Positions 1-5,687 of a stretch of 5,756 nucleotides of DNA are shown piece by piece. Below the pieces are notes generated by a model. The model saw nothing but the letters and a program-made list of their open reading frames with translations, searched no databases and was not told the origin of the DNA. Location of the stretch: contig JAZKIX010000039.1 of the NCBI GenBank assembly GCA_040384645.1, positions 1-5,756 on the forward strand, in the 5' to 3' direction. How positions within the stretch are numbered: position 1 is the first letter of the stretch; every line of letters starts with the position of its first letter. This DNA is from JAZKIX01 sp040384645 (GTDB lineage Bacteria; Pseudomonadota; Gammaproteobacteria; Burkholderiales; Burkholderiaceae_D). The position numbers and the translations under genes were made by a program.

Positions 1-105
1 TTCAATTAACAATTCTTCAACGCCGCGCTTGGCGACCGTCAAGGCCTCTTGTACTGCGTCGGAGAGAGGCAGTTGCACGGGTTTGTTGCCAGAAGAAACA
101 TCCAT
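1..105 (-). CDS. tyrS: Tyrosyl-tRNA synthetase, N-terminal fragment (gene runs off the left edge)
   Basis: This is the first 35 codons of a minus-strand gene starting at ATG 105-103 and reading off the window without a stop. The peptide begins MDVSSGNKPVQLPLSDAV and continues through a KRGVEELL segment. That resembles the short N-terminal extension of betaproteobacterial class I tyrosyl-tRNA synthetase, which charges tRNA-Tyr with tyrosine in the cytosol. The catalytic HIGH-like and KMSKS motifs would lie beyond the edge, so the call rests on the N-terminal match and on the known tyrS / M23 peptidase / anmK gene order. The start is supported by an in-frame stop four codons upstream (115-117). 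No Shine-Dalgarno sequence precedes it; the upstream stretch is A/T-rich with a 9-bp tandem repeat. It is transcribed divergently from the peptidase gene. Confidence 0.8.
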   Translation of the reverse strand, partial: MDVSSGNKPVQLPLSDAVQEALTVAKRGVEELLIE

Positions 106-273
106 ATCGCGAATTTAATTTGTAAGATTTGTAAGAAACGGGAGTAAGAAAAGCTGAAGTCGGTACAATGCTTTTTTTATTTTATTTTCAGCTACTTTTG
201 TCATTGCCGTGTATCAACGCATCACAGCACTAAGAAAGAGAAACTGAGCAAACGGCAGATTTTAACTTATTGC
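106..273. promoter_or_regulatory. Divergent intergenic region between tyrS and the M23 peptidase gene
   Basis: This 168-bp spacer must hold the promoters for both flanking genes. On the plus strand TACAAT at 164-169 is a good -10 candidate for the peptidase, but no convincing -35 lies 16-18 bp upstream. On the minus strand an ATGACA hexamer (199-204) followed by an A/T-rich tract (172-188) is a weak tyrS candidate. Also present are two tandem copies of ATTTGTAAG (118-135) just upstream of tyrS, and an inverted repeat AGCTGAA / TTCAGCT (152-158 and 187-193) with a 28-nt loop. No RNA gene or small ORF is apparent. Promoter positions are tentative. Confidence 0.4.
118..136. repeat. Two-copy 9-bp tandem repeat upstream of tyrS
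   Basis: ATTTGTAAG occurs twice head to tail (118-126 and 127-135), followed by A. A third GTAAGA core lies at 144-149. On the tyrS-sense strand this reads CTTACAAAT twice and ends about 12 bases before the start codon, so it would fall in the leader or overlap the promoter. Its function is unknown, and it may be chance in A/T-rich DNA. Confidence 0.5.
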
Positions 274-1644
274 ATGTTCACATTAAATAAATTACTGAGC
301 GCAAGCTCCAGCAGTAAAAGACTTCTACTCGGCTCATCTCGCAAAACACGCGTTGTTTCTGGCTCCGCACTCTTGCTGGCAATATGTGCTTTCGGCGCAG
401 CAGGCGTTGCACCGATGGCACCCGATGCAGATAATTTACCGATCAAATCCATCACGCAGGAATTGGCTCTGCCACAACTGGCCGACCAAATTGCCGCGCT
501 CGAAAACAGTCCGCAAAACTATATCAGCGAAGAGCGCGTGCGTTCCGGCGATACGCTGGCAACTTTGCTGGATCGTTTGGGCGTGGATGACAATGAAGCG
601 GCAAACTTCATCAAGTCTGATCCAATTGCGCGCAGCGTGATGCAACTGAAAGCGGGCAAGCGCGTACAAGCGCAAACCAGCGAAGACGGCGAATTGAATT
701 GGCTGAGCAGCACGATTTCCAGCGGCCGCAATGAAGCCGTGCGCAACATCGTGATCACGCGCGAAGACGGCAAGCTCAAAGCCGTCGAAGCGCCAGTCGC
801 GATGGAGCGCCGCATCGAGATGCGCTCAGGGACTATCAAATCATCCTTGTTTGCAGCAACCGATGCTGCACAAATCCCTGACAACATCGCGTCGCAAATC
901 GTCGATATGTTTTCTACCGATATCGACTTCGGTTCCGACCTGCGTCGTGGCGACCGCTTCAACGTGGTCTATGAAACCTTTTGGCAAAACGGTGAGTACG
1001 TACACGCCGGTCGTGTGCTGGCCGGCGAGTTCATGAATGGCCCGGCGACTTATCAATCGGTCTGGTTTGAAGATCCAAGTAGCGCACAAAGCGGCGGCTA
1101 TTATGGCTTCGATGGCAAATCATTGAAGAAGGCCTTCCTCAAATCGCCACTGGAATTTACGCGTATTTCATCCGGCTTCTCGCTGCGCAAACATCCGATT
1201 TCCGGCTTGTGGAAAGCACATAAAGGCGTGGACTTCGCGGCGGCAACCGGCACACCGATTCGTGCTGCCGGCGATGGCACTATCGATTTCGCTGGCACAC
1301 AAGGCGGCTACGGCAATGTAGTTGTGATCAAGCATTGGTCAAACTATTCGACGGCGTATGCGCACATGAGCCGCTTCGCCACCAATCTGCGCAAAGGTGC
1401 GAAAGTCAGCCAGGGCCAGGTAATTGGCTATGTCGGCACCACAGGTTGGTCGACCGGGCCGCATTTGCACTACGAGTTCCGCGTGAATAATGAAGCACGC
1501 AATCCCATGACCGTTGATATTCCAAATGCACAGCCTTTGGCTGCTGCGCAGATGCAACGCTTCCGTGCGGTTGCCGGCGATATGTCGCATCGCTTTGCGC
1601 TGTTGACCCCGGAAAACAATAATGTCCGTCTGGCGGCTAAATAA
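274..1644 (+). CDS. MepM-like M23 family peptidoglycan DD-metallopeptidase, membrane-anchored
   Basis: This 456-aa zinc endopeptidase is predicted to cleave peptide crosslinks of peptidoglycan in the periplasm. A basic N-terminus (residues 1-27) precedes one hydrophobic segment (about 28-49) that should act as an uncleaved signal anchor. A LysM/OapA-like region with RSGDTLATLL follows (about 85-140), then a Csd3/MepM-type middle domain (about 175-285), then the M23 domain (about 290-415). All catalytic signatures are intact: H316 and D320 in HKGVDF, H364 in YAHMS, and H397/H399 in GPHLHYEF. By LytM numbering H316, D320 and H399 bind zinc, and H364 and H397 are catalytic. Length and domain order match E. 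coli MepM (about 440 aa). ATG 274 is the only ATG in an open frame that extends back to a stop at 145-147, and no Shine-Dalgarno sequence is visible before it. Class is certain; the exact crosslink specificity is inferred. Confidence 0.93.
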   Translation: MFTLNKLLSASSSSKRLLLGSSRKTRVVSGSALLLAICAFGAAGVAPMAPDADNLPIKSITQELALPQLADQIAALENSPQNYISEERVRSGDTLATLLDRLGVDDNEAANFIKSDPIARSVMQLKAGKRVQAQTSEDGELNWLSSTISSGRNEAVRNIVITREDGKLKAVEAPVAMERRIEMRSGTIKSSLFAATDAAQIPDNIASQIVDMFSTDIDFGSDLRRGDRFNVVYETFWQNGEYVHAGRVLAGEFMNGPATYQSVWFEDPSSAQSGGYYGFDGKSLKKAFLKSPLEFTRISSGFSLRKHPISGLWKAHKGVDFAAATGTPIRAAGDGTIDFAGTQGGYGNVVVIKHWSNYSTAYAHMSRFATNLRKGAKVSQGQVIGYVGTTGWSTGPHLHYEFRVNNEARNPMTVDIPNAQPLAAAQMQRFRAVAGDMSHRFALLTPENNNVRLAAK

Positions 1645-1690
1645 ACGATATGAGTTTAAAAACACGCATCTGATTCAACAAGCTCACAGT

Positions 1691-1752
1691 AAAAACCGTT
1701 CGTTCAGCGCAGAGTGACTTAAAATCACTTAACACTGACGAACGGTTTTTTT
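1691..1752 (+). terminator. Long hairpin with T-run between the M23 peptidase gene and anmK, ending on the anmK start
   Basis: The left arm 1691-1703 (five A then CCGTTCGT) pairs perfectly with 1738-1750 over 13 bp. After a one-base bulge, CAG 1705-1707 pairs with CTG 1735-1737. A small inner hairpin, AGTGA 1713-1717 with TCACT 1725-1729, sits at the tip. The right arm runs into seven T (1746-1752), giving the form of a Rho-independent terminator for the peptidase transcript. The stem contains only four consecutive or near-consecutive G/C-rich steps, so its strength is uncertain. The last T is immediately followed by the anmK ATG at 1753. The five A of the left arm would give a short U-run on the minus strand, but no minus-strand gene ends here. 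Confidence 0.8.
1720..1725 (+). promoter_or_regulatory. Possible -10 element for anmK inside the hairpin loop
   Basis: TAAAAT differs from the -10 consensus at one base and lies 28 bp before the anmK ATG, in the loop of the terminator hairpin. If used, transcription would begin near 1732 and the mRNA would carry only the right arm, so the terminator could not form on it. No good -35 is visible 16-18 bp upstream, so this is a weak, hypothesis-level call. Confidence 0.25.
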
Positions 1753-2883
1753 ATGTCCACTCCACAGAATTCTCTTTTTATCGGATTGATGTCCGGCACC
1801 AGCCTCGACGGCGTCGACGGCATCCTGACTTCCTTTTCAAACGATGGCACGCCACAACAAACTTTGGGGTCAGCCTACGTTGAATTTCCGGATGCCTTGC
1901 GCGCCGAATTGATGGCGCTGCAAACTTCCGGCCACGACGAAATCCATCGTGAAGCGCTCGCGGCCCATCAATTGGCTGAATACTATGCGGAATGCGTAGG
2001 GACTTTGCTGCGGGAAGCACAAGTCGCGACCAACGATGTCATCGCGATAGGCGTGCATGGCCAAACCATACGCCACCGACCAGAAGCAGGCTATACACGC
2101 CAAACGAACAATCCTGCACTGCTGGCCGAATGGACAGGCATAGACGTCGTCGCAGATTTTCGCAGTCGCGATATTGCGGCAGGCGGCCAGGGCGCACCAT
2201 TGGTTCCGGCATTTCATCGCGCATTATTTAGCGGAAGCGATGAAAATCGCGTGGTCGTGAATATCGGCGGCATCTGCAATATCAGCGTACTGCCGCAACA
2301 GGCCGATGCGCCTGTAATTGGTTTTGATACCGGCCCTGGCAATGTCTTGATGGATGCATGGATCGCGCAACACAACGGCCTTGCCTATGACGCGAATGGC
2401 GACTGGGCAAAAACCGGTAAGGTAAATCCTGAATTATTGAAGGAATTGCGCAACGAAGGATTCTTCAACGCGCCGCCACCGAAAAGTACAGGCCGCGATT
2501 TATTTCATCCGGCATGGCTGGCGCAGAAATTATCGAATTTTCCCGGCATCCCTAGTGCGGATGTACAAGCGACACTGGCCGTTTTCACTGCCACCACTTT
2601 GAGCGATGCGATCAGACTGCACGCGCCGCAAACCCAGGCCGTTTACGTCTGCGGCGGCGGCGCCTACAACAGCTATCTGACGCTCATCCACTATGCATTG
2701 AAGCTGCATAATCCGACGATACGTGTGGAGTCAACGGAAGCTTTGGGCGTCGCGCCGAATCAGGTCGAGGCCTTGGCTTTTGCATGGTTGGCACAGCGGT
2801 TTTATATGCGGGAACCAGGCAATCTGCCGTCGGTAACCGGCGCGCGCGGCTTGCGAATTTTAGGGGCGCTATATCCGGCCTGA
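1753..2883 (+). CDS. anmK: Anhydro-N-acetylmuramic acid kinase
   Basis: AnmK is a cytosolic enzyme that hydrolyses the 1,6-anhydro ring of anhydro-MurNAc and phosphorylates it with ATP, giving MurNAc-6-phosphate for peptidoglycan recycling. The 376-aa product (E. coli AnmK is about 369 aa) has the full set of family motifs. These are the N-terminal phosphate-binding FIGLMSGTSLDGVDG (9-23), GVHGQT (100-105), ADFRSRDIAAGGQGAPLVP (134-152), VNIGGICN (169-176), GFDTGPGNVLMDAW (190-203), STGRD (245-249), CGGGAYN (300-306) and the closing GNLPSVTGA (356-364). D192 in FDTGPGN corresponds to the catalytic aspartate described for the Pseudomonas enzyme. The start is fixed by a stop at 1720-1722 and by the next ATG falling inside the MSGTS motif. 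No Shine-Dalgarno sequence exists; seven T precede the ATG. It follows the wall endopeptidase in the same direction. Confidence 0.97.
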   Translation: MSTPQNSLFIGLMSGTSLDGVDGILTSFSNDGTPQQTLGSAYVEFPDALRAELMALQTSGHDEIHREALAAHQLAEYYAECVGTLLREAQVATNDVIAIGVHGQTIRHRPEAGYTRQTNNPALLAEWTGIDVVADFRSRDIAAGGQGAPLVPAFHRALFSGSDENRVVVNIGGICNISVLPQQADAPVIGFDTGPGNVLMDAWIAQHNGLAYDANGDWAKTGKVNPELLKELRNEGFFNAPPPKSTGRDLFHPAWLAQKLSNFPGIPSADVQATLAVFTATTLSDAIRLHAPQTQAVYVCGGGAYNSYLTLIHYALKLHNPTIRVESTEALGVAPNQVEALAFAWLAQRFYMREPGNLPSVTGARGLRILGALYPA

Positions 2884-2886
2884 TGC

Positions 2887-2921
2887 TGGTTTGAATCTGC
2901 ATTCGATTCAGATTCAAACCA
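2887..2921. repeat. 13-bp perfect inverted repeat just after anmK
   Basis: TGGTTTGAATCTG (2887-2899) pairs perfectly with CAGATTCAAACCA (2909-2921) around a 9-base loop, beginning four bases after the anmK stop codon. No T-run follows, so it is not a standard terminator on the plus strand. In the anmK mRNA it could act as a 3' stabilising stem or part of a two-stage termination region. GATTCA is doubled inside it (2905-2916), and ATTCAAAC recurs at 2926-2933, so alternative pairings are possible. Confidence 0.75.
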
Positions 2922-2960
2922 CAAAATTCAAACATGAGTTTCGAAAATTAATTCAGACAT

Positions 2961-2991
2961 AAAAAAAGCGCAGATTAATCTGCGCTTTTTT
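2961..2991. terminator. Bidirectional Rho-independent terminator shared by anmK and erpA
   Basis: Bases 2962-2991 form a perfect palindrome: six A, GCGCAGATT, AATCTGCGC, six T. As RNA it makes a GCGCAGA/TCTGCGC stem with a TTAA loop, extended by A-U pairs and ending in a U-run on either strand. It sits between the convergent anmK (ends 2883) and erpA (ends 3018), so it should stop transcription from both sides. Confidence 0.93.
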
Positions 2992-3017
2992 ACTTCAAGC
3001 AAAACGTTTAAACCATA

Positions 3018-3368
3018 TCAGGCCGAGAAAGATGAACCGCAACCGCAAGTCGTCGTTGCATTCGGATTCTTGATGACGAATTGCGCGCCTTCCAGGTCAT
3101 CCTTGTAATCGATTTCTGCGCCGACCAGATACTGGTAGCTCATCGAATCGATCAACAACTGCACGCCGTTCTTGGTCATTGTGGTGTCGTCTTCGTTGAC
3201 GATTTCATCAAACGTGAAACCATACTGGAAGCCCGAGCAACCGCCGCCCTGCACGAAGACGCGTAGTTTCAAATCCGGATTACCTTCATCTTCGATCAGT
3301 TCGGCAACCTTGGCTGCAGCACTGTCGCTGAAGAGGATAGGGGATGGCATTTCGGCAATTGCATTCAT
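3018..3368 (-). CDS. erpA: Iron-sulfur cluster insertion protein ErpA (A-type carrier)
   Basis: This 116-aa A-type Fe-S carrier (E. coli ErpA is 114 aa) receives clusters from the Isc machinery and passes them to apo-enzymes such as those of isoprenoid synthesis. The three ligand cysteines are present: C44 in GGGCSGFQYGF, and C108 and C110 in the C-terminal TTTCGCGSSF. The segment LLIDSMSYQYLVGAEIDY (71-88) is typical of the family. The close homologue IscA has the same cysteines, but the N-terminal region and the absence of neighbouring isc genes favour ErpA. The start ATG is preceded by AGGAG (3375-3379 on the plus strand) at 6-base spacing. It is the last gene of the minus-strand group, 52 bp after the bactofilin gene, with a likely promoter in that gap. 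Confidence 0.93.
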   Translation of the reverse strand: MNAIAEMPSPILFSDSAAAKVAELIEDEGNPDLKLRVFVQGGGCSGFQYGFTFDEIVNEDDTTMTKNGVQLLIDSMSYQYLVGAEIDYKDDLEGAQFVIKNPNATTTCGCGSSFSA

Positions 3369-3399
3369 TTCAGACTCCTGCGGGAAAACGGTACTTCAC

Positions 3400-3405
3400 A
3401 TTATA
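3400..3405 (-). promoter_or_regulatory. Consensus -10 hexamer upstream of erpA
   Basis: On the minus strand these bases read exactly TATAAT, 31 bp before the erpA start and inside the 52-bp gap after the bactofilin gene. The -35 position would fall at the very end of the bactofilin coding region and shows no good match. If active, it gives erpA expression independent of argC. I looked for an IscR type 2 site next to it and could not recognise one. Confidence 0.45.
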
Positions 3406-3420
3406 ACCCTGCGCCAGACT

Positions 3421-3825
3421 TTAGGTATTATTGGCGGCAAGTATGGGTATGGCAAGCTTCAAAAGCGGCGTGTCTATCGTATCGTGGGTCAATTTCCCCG
3501 ACACTACGGCACCACCATGCATTTCCAGGGCTTTGTAGTGCACATCACCAGTTATGCGGGCTTTCGGCTGCAATTCAAGTAATTCTGACGAAAATACCGG
3601 GCCGATAATGGTGCCATTGACGAGCAAATGTGCCACGCGTACTTCGCCTTCTACTCTGGCATGCTCGGAAATCACCAGCATGCTGGTTTCATCCTCATCG
3701 GCAATCACATCGCCTTTCACGCAACCATCAATGCGCAATCCGCCCTTGAAATGCACATTCCCTGCGATATTCGTCGCAGCGCCAATCAGGCTATCAATCG
3801 TACTTTTAGTTTTACGGCTAAACAT
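3421..3825 (-). CDS. Bactofilin family polymer-forming cytoskeletal protein
   Basis: This 134-aa protein belongs to the bactofilin family (formerly DUF583). Bactofilins self-assemble without nucleotides into membrane-associated filaments that organise cell-wall enzymes and cell shape. A short polar N-terminus (1-12) leads into the beta-helix core (about 15-110), built from short repeated strands with the G-x-V/I rhythm: AGNVHFKGGLRIDGCVKGDV (21-40), ARVEGEVRV (56-64), NGTIIGPV (70-77), ARITGDVHY (89-97) and GGAVVSGKL (104-112). The core is followed by a hydrophobic C-terminal tail (about 117-131). The start is supported by AAGGAG (3833-3838) at 7-base spacing, which overlaps the stop codon of the upstream gene only 11 bp away. 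That spacing implies cotranscription and perhaps coupled translation with the coiled-coil protein. Family certain; cellular role unknown. Confidence 0.92.
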   Translation of the reverse strand: MFSRKTKSTIDSLIGAATNIAGNVHFKGGLRIDGCVKGDVIADEDETSMLVISEHARVEGEVRVAHLLVNGTIIGPVFSSELLELQPKARITGDVHYKALEMHGGAVVSGKLTHDTIDTPLLKLAIPILAANNT

Positions 3826-3832
3826 GATGACG

Positions 3833-3838
3833 CTCCTT
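3833..3838 (-). promoter_or_regulatory. Ribosome binding site of the bactofilin gene, overlapping the preceding stop codon
   Basis: AAGGAG on the minus strand lies 7 bases before the bactofilin ATG. Its first two A are the last two bases of the TAA stop of the upstream gene (3837-3839). Terminating ribosomes would therefore be delivered onto this site, consistent with translational coupling. Confidence 0.8.
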
Positions 3839-4595
3839 ACAAATTTGCAGACTGTTGCGCACGCATCGCGCCTCTTTCAAGAACCTTGATCTGTACCGAT
3901 TTCACTGTCGCGCCTTCCGGCAGGGCAAGCACCCCTTCGACGCGCTGATAATGCTTGAACGAAAGCTTGAATTTATCGGTGGCATCCGATTTTGGGAAGG
4001 TCATCATAGCACTTTTACCCTCCTGCACTAGCGTCAGAATAAGCTGATAATTCCCTGTGAAATCTGGTGTTAATTTGCCACCTTGCATTAACAACAACCT
4101 GTAGCGCAACTGCCCCGGCTCAGTCATTTCCACCTTGAAACGACGGATTGTGAGTCCTTCTGCACCAGTATTGGTTGGCAGCAGACTCTCAAAGAAAGAT
4201 AGATCGTCCTTGAGCTTGCTGTTTTCCGATTCCAAGGTCTTGATTTGACGGTTCAACTGCGTTTGCAAAGAACGCTCTATATTCAACTGACTTTCCGCCG
4301 CATTAACCGTGGTTTGAAAACGATCACGCTCGGCGCTGATTTCTCGCACCTGTTCTTGCACTGCGATTAACTGTTCCGCAGTCGCGCCCGGTTTAAAACC
4401 GGTAAAACTGCGACCTAAATCGTAAGTCCACATCGCGATAGCACCGCTCAAACCCAGTACGACGGCAATCAGCAGCACGCGCAAAGGCCACGGTAGATGA
4501 TTCTTGATCGTCATCCGCGCAGGCGAGACCGACCAACGCTGCCACCAAAGCTTGCGCCGCAGGGATTTGAAAACCGGTTTTGGCTTGTTGGCCAT
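3837..4595 (-). CDS. DUF6776-like single-pass membrane protein with periplasmic coiled coil
   Basis: This 252-aa protein has no known function; it looks like the DUF6776 family. Visible features are a strongly basic N-terminus (residues 4-32, rich in K and R), one transmembrane helix (about 37-56), a long heptad-like coiled coil (about 70-137, with many Q, E, R, L), and a C-terminal mostly beta domain (about 147-240) containing RRFKVEMTEPGQLRYRLLLM (151-170). By the positive-inside rule the coiled coil and C-terminal domain face the periplasm. It lies 18 bp downstream of argC and 11 bp upstream of the bactofilin gene. ATG 4595 has no strong Shine-Dalgarno; M28 is an alternative start, but the basic N-terminus fits the longer form. 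A partner role with the bactofilin is inferred from adjacency only. Confidence 0.8.
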   Translation of the reverse strand: MANKPKPVFKSLRRKLWWQRWSVSPARMTIKNHLPWPLRVLLIAVVLGLSGAIAMWTYDLGRSFTGFKPGATAEQLIAVQEQVREISAERDRFQTTVNAAESQLNIERSLQTQLNRQIKTLESENSKLKDDLSFFESLLPTNTGAEGLTIRRFKVEMTEPGQLRYRLLLMQGGKLTPDFTGNYQLILTLVQEGKSAMMTFPKSDATDKFKLSFKHYQRVEGVLALPEGATVKSVQIKVLERGAMRAQQSANL

Positions 4596-4613
4596 GACGT
4601 CAGTTACTTATCA

Positions 4614-5651
4614 TCACGGCAGAATAGGTACATGCATCAGGCCAGTGGTCTCATCCAGACCAAACATCAGGTTCATGCACTGCACGGCTTGGCCCGATGC
4701 GCCTTTGACCAGATTATCCTGCACTACCAGCACGATGACGGTATCGCCATCATTTGGACGATGCAGCGCAATGCGCAACATATTCGACGCGCGCGTGGAG
4801 CGGGTTTCCGGATGCGAACCAAACGGCATCACATCGACGAACGGCTCATCTTTGTATGCATTTTCAAACAAGGCCTGTAGCGCAGCGTTATCAATCTCTT
4901 TGGTCAAACGCGCGTATATCGTCGAGTGCATGCCACGTATCATCGGCACCAGATGCGGCGTAAATATCAAACCCACTTTATCTTTGGTCAGTTTGGCCAA
5001 ACGCTCCAATGTTTCCGGCGAATGACGATGACCGGATACGCCATATGCCTTGAAGTTATCGCTTGCTTCGGAAAACAGCATGGCGACTTCTGCCTTGCGC
5101 CCTGCGCCTGACACACCCGATTTGCAATCGGCAATCAAATGCGATGCATCGATCACGCCGGCGCTCAACAAAGGCGCCAAACCGAGTTGCATGGTAGTTG
5201 GATAGCAGCCAGGATTGCCAACTATGCGTGCCTTGCGGATCGCATCGCGATTCAATTCCACCAGTCCATATGCCGCCTCTTTCAATAGCTCGGGGCAGGT
5301 GTGCGGAATTTTGTACCACTTCTCAAACGAGGCAATATCCTGCAAACGGAAGTCGGCAGCCAGATCGATAACCTTGACGCCAGCTTCCAGCAGCTCGGGC
5401 GCTTGCGCCATTGCCACACCGTGCGGGGTGGCAAAAAAGACGACATCGCACTCGGTTAATTTAGCCTTGTCCGGCGATGAGAACGCCAGATTCACACGCC
5501 CACGCAACGACGGGAACATATCGGCAACCGGCAAACCATCTTCTTTGCGTGAAGTAATTGCAGTCAATTGGACTTCAGGATGTGTCGCCAAAATACGTAA
5601 CAACTCAACACCCGTATAACCCGTACCCCCGACAATACCAACCTTGATCAT
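4614..5651 (-). CDS. argC: N-acetyl-gamma-glutamyl-phosphate reductase
   Basis: ArgC performs the NADPH-dependent reduction of N-acetylglutamyl-5-phosphate to the semialdehyde, the third step of arginine biosynthesis in the cytosol. The 345-aa product begins MIKVGIVGGTGYTGVELLR, the dinucleotide-binding motif, and carries the catalytic cysteine C149 in GNPGCYPT (145-152). Other family motifs are FFATPHGVA (72-80), DLAADFRL (96-103), SGVSGAGRK (178-186), the histidine-bearing GHRHSPE (207-213), TPHLVPMIRGM (231-241) and DNLVKGASGQAVQ (312-324). It is the longer, type 1 form of ArgC. I chose ATG 5651-5649 over the upstream in-frame TTG at 5666 because the family starts at MIKVGI and AGGAAG stands at the right distance. 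It is first in the minus-strand group with the DUF6776-like gene 18 bp downstream. Confidence 0.96.
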   Translation of the reverse strand: MIKVGIVGGTGYTGVELLRILATHPEVQLTAITSRKEDGLPVADMFPSLRGRVNLAFSSPDKAKLTECDVVFFATPHGVAMAQAPELLEAGVKVIDLAADFRLQDIASFEKWYKIPHTCPELLKEAAYGLVELNRDAIRKARIVGNPGCYPTTMQLGLAPLLSAGVIDASHLIADCKSGVSGAGRKAEVAMLFSEASDNFKAYGVSGHRHSPETLERLAKLTKDKVGLIFTPHLVPMIRGMHSTIYARLTKEIDNAALQALFENAYKDEPFVDVMPFGSHPETRSTRASNMLRIALHRPNDGDTVIVLVVQDNLVKGASGQAVQCMNLMFGLDETTGLMHVPILP

Positions 5652-5655
5652 TATT

Positions 5656-5661
5656 CTTCCT
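5656..5661 (-). promoter_or_regulatory. Ribosome binding site deciding the argC start
   Basis: AGGAAG on the minus strand ends 4 bases before the ATG at 5651, giving 6 bases from its AGGA core. It lies inside the five-codon extension that would start at TTG 5666, so it supports the shorter, 345-aa protein. Confidence 0.75.
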
Positions 5662-5681
5662 GGCAAAAATTACTTCGTTTT

Positions 5682-5687
5682 ATTTTA
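5682..5687 (-). promoter_or_regulatory. Possible -10 element for argC
   Basis: The minus strand reads TAAAAT, one mismatch from consensus, 30 bp before the argC ATG. This would give a leader of roughly 25 bases containing the ribosome binding site. No clear -35 is seen near 5705-5710. It is a tentative call. Confidence 0.3.

Noticed and set aside
106..273. A T-box or other aminoacyl-tRNA-sensing leader for tyrS
   Set aside because: T-boxes are characteristic of Firmicutes and related groups; there is no T-box sequence, no terminator, and only a short leader here.
519..962. A 147-codon open frame on the minus strand inside the M23 peptidase gene
   Set aside because: It lies wholly inside a gene with complete catalytic motifs, has a low-complexity S/R-rich translation with no recognisable domain, and has no ribosome binding site.
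1870..2217. A 115-codon open frame opposite anmK
   Set aside because: It is antisense to a fully conserved AnmK region; the composition looks like a shadow of the coding frame and no family is recognisable.
4595..4602. The perfect 8-bp palindrome TGACGTCA at the start of the DUF6776-like gene
   Set aside because: It partly overlaps the start codon, is short enough to occur by chance, and no regulator is implied by context.
4504..5025. A 173-codon plus-strand open frame across the argC / DUF6776-like junction
   Set aside because: It overlaps two well-supported minus-strand genes, and its translation matches nothing I recognise.
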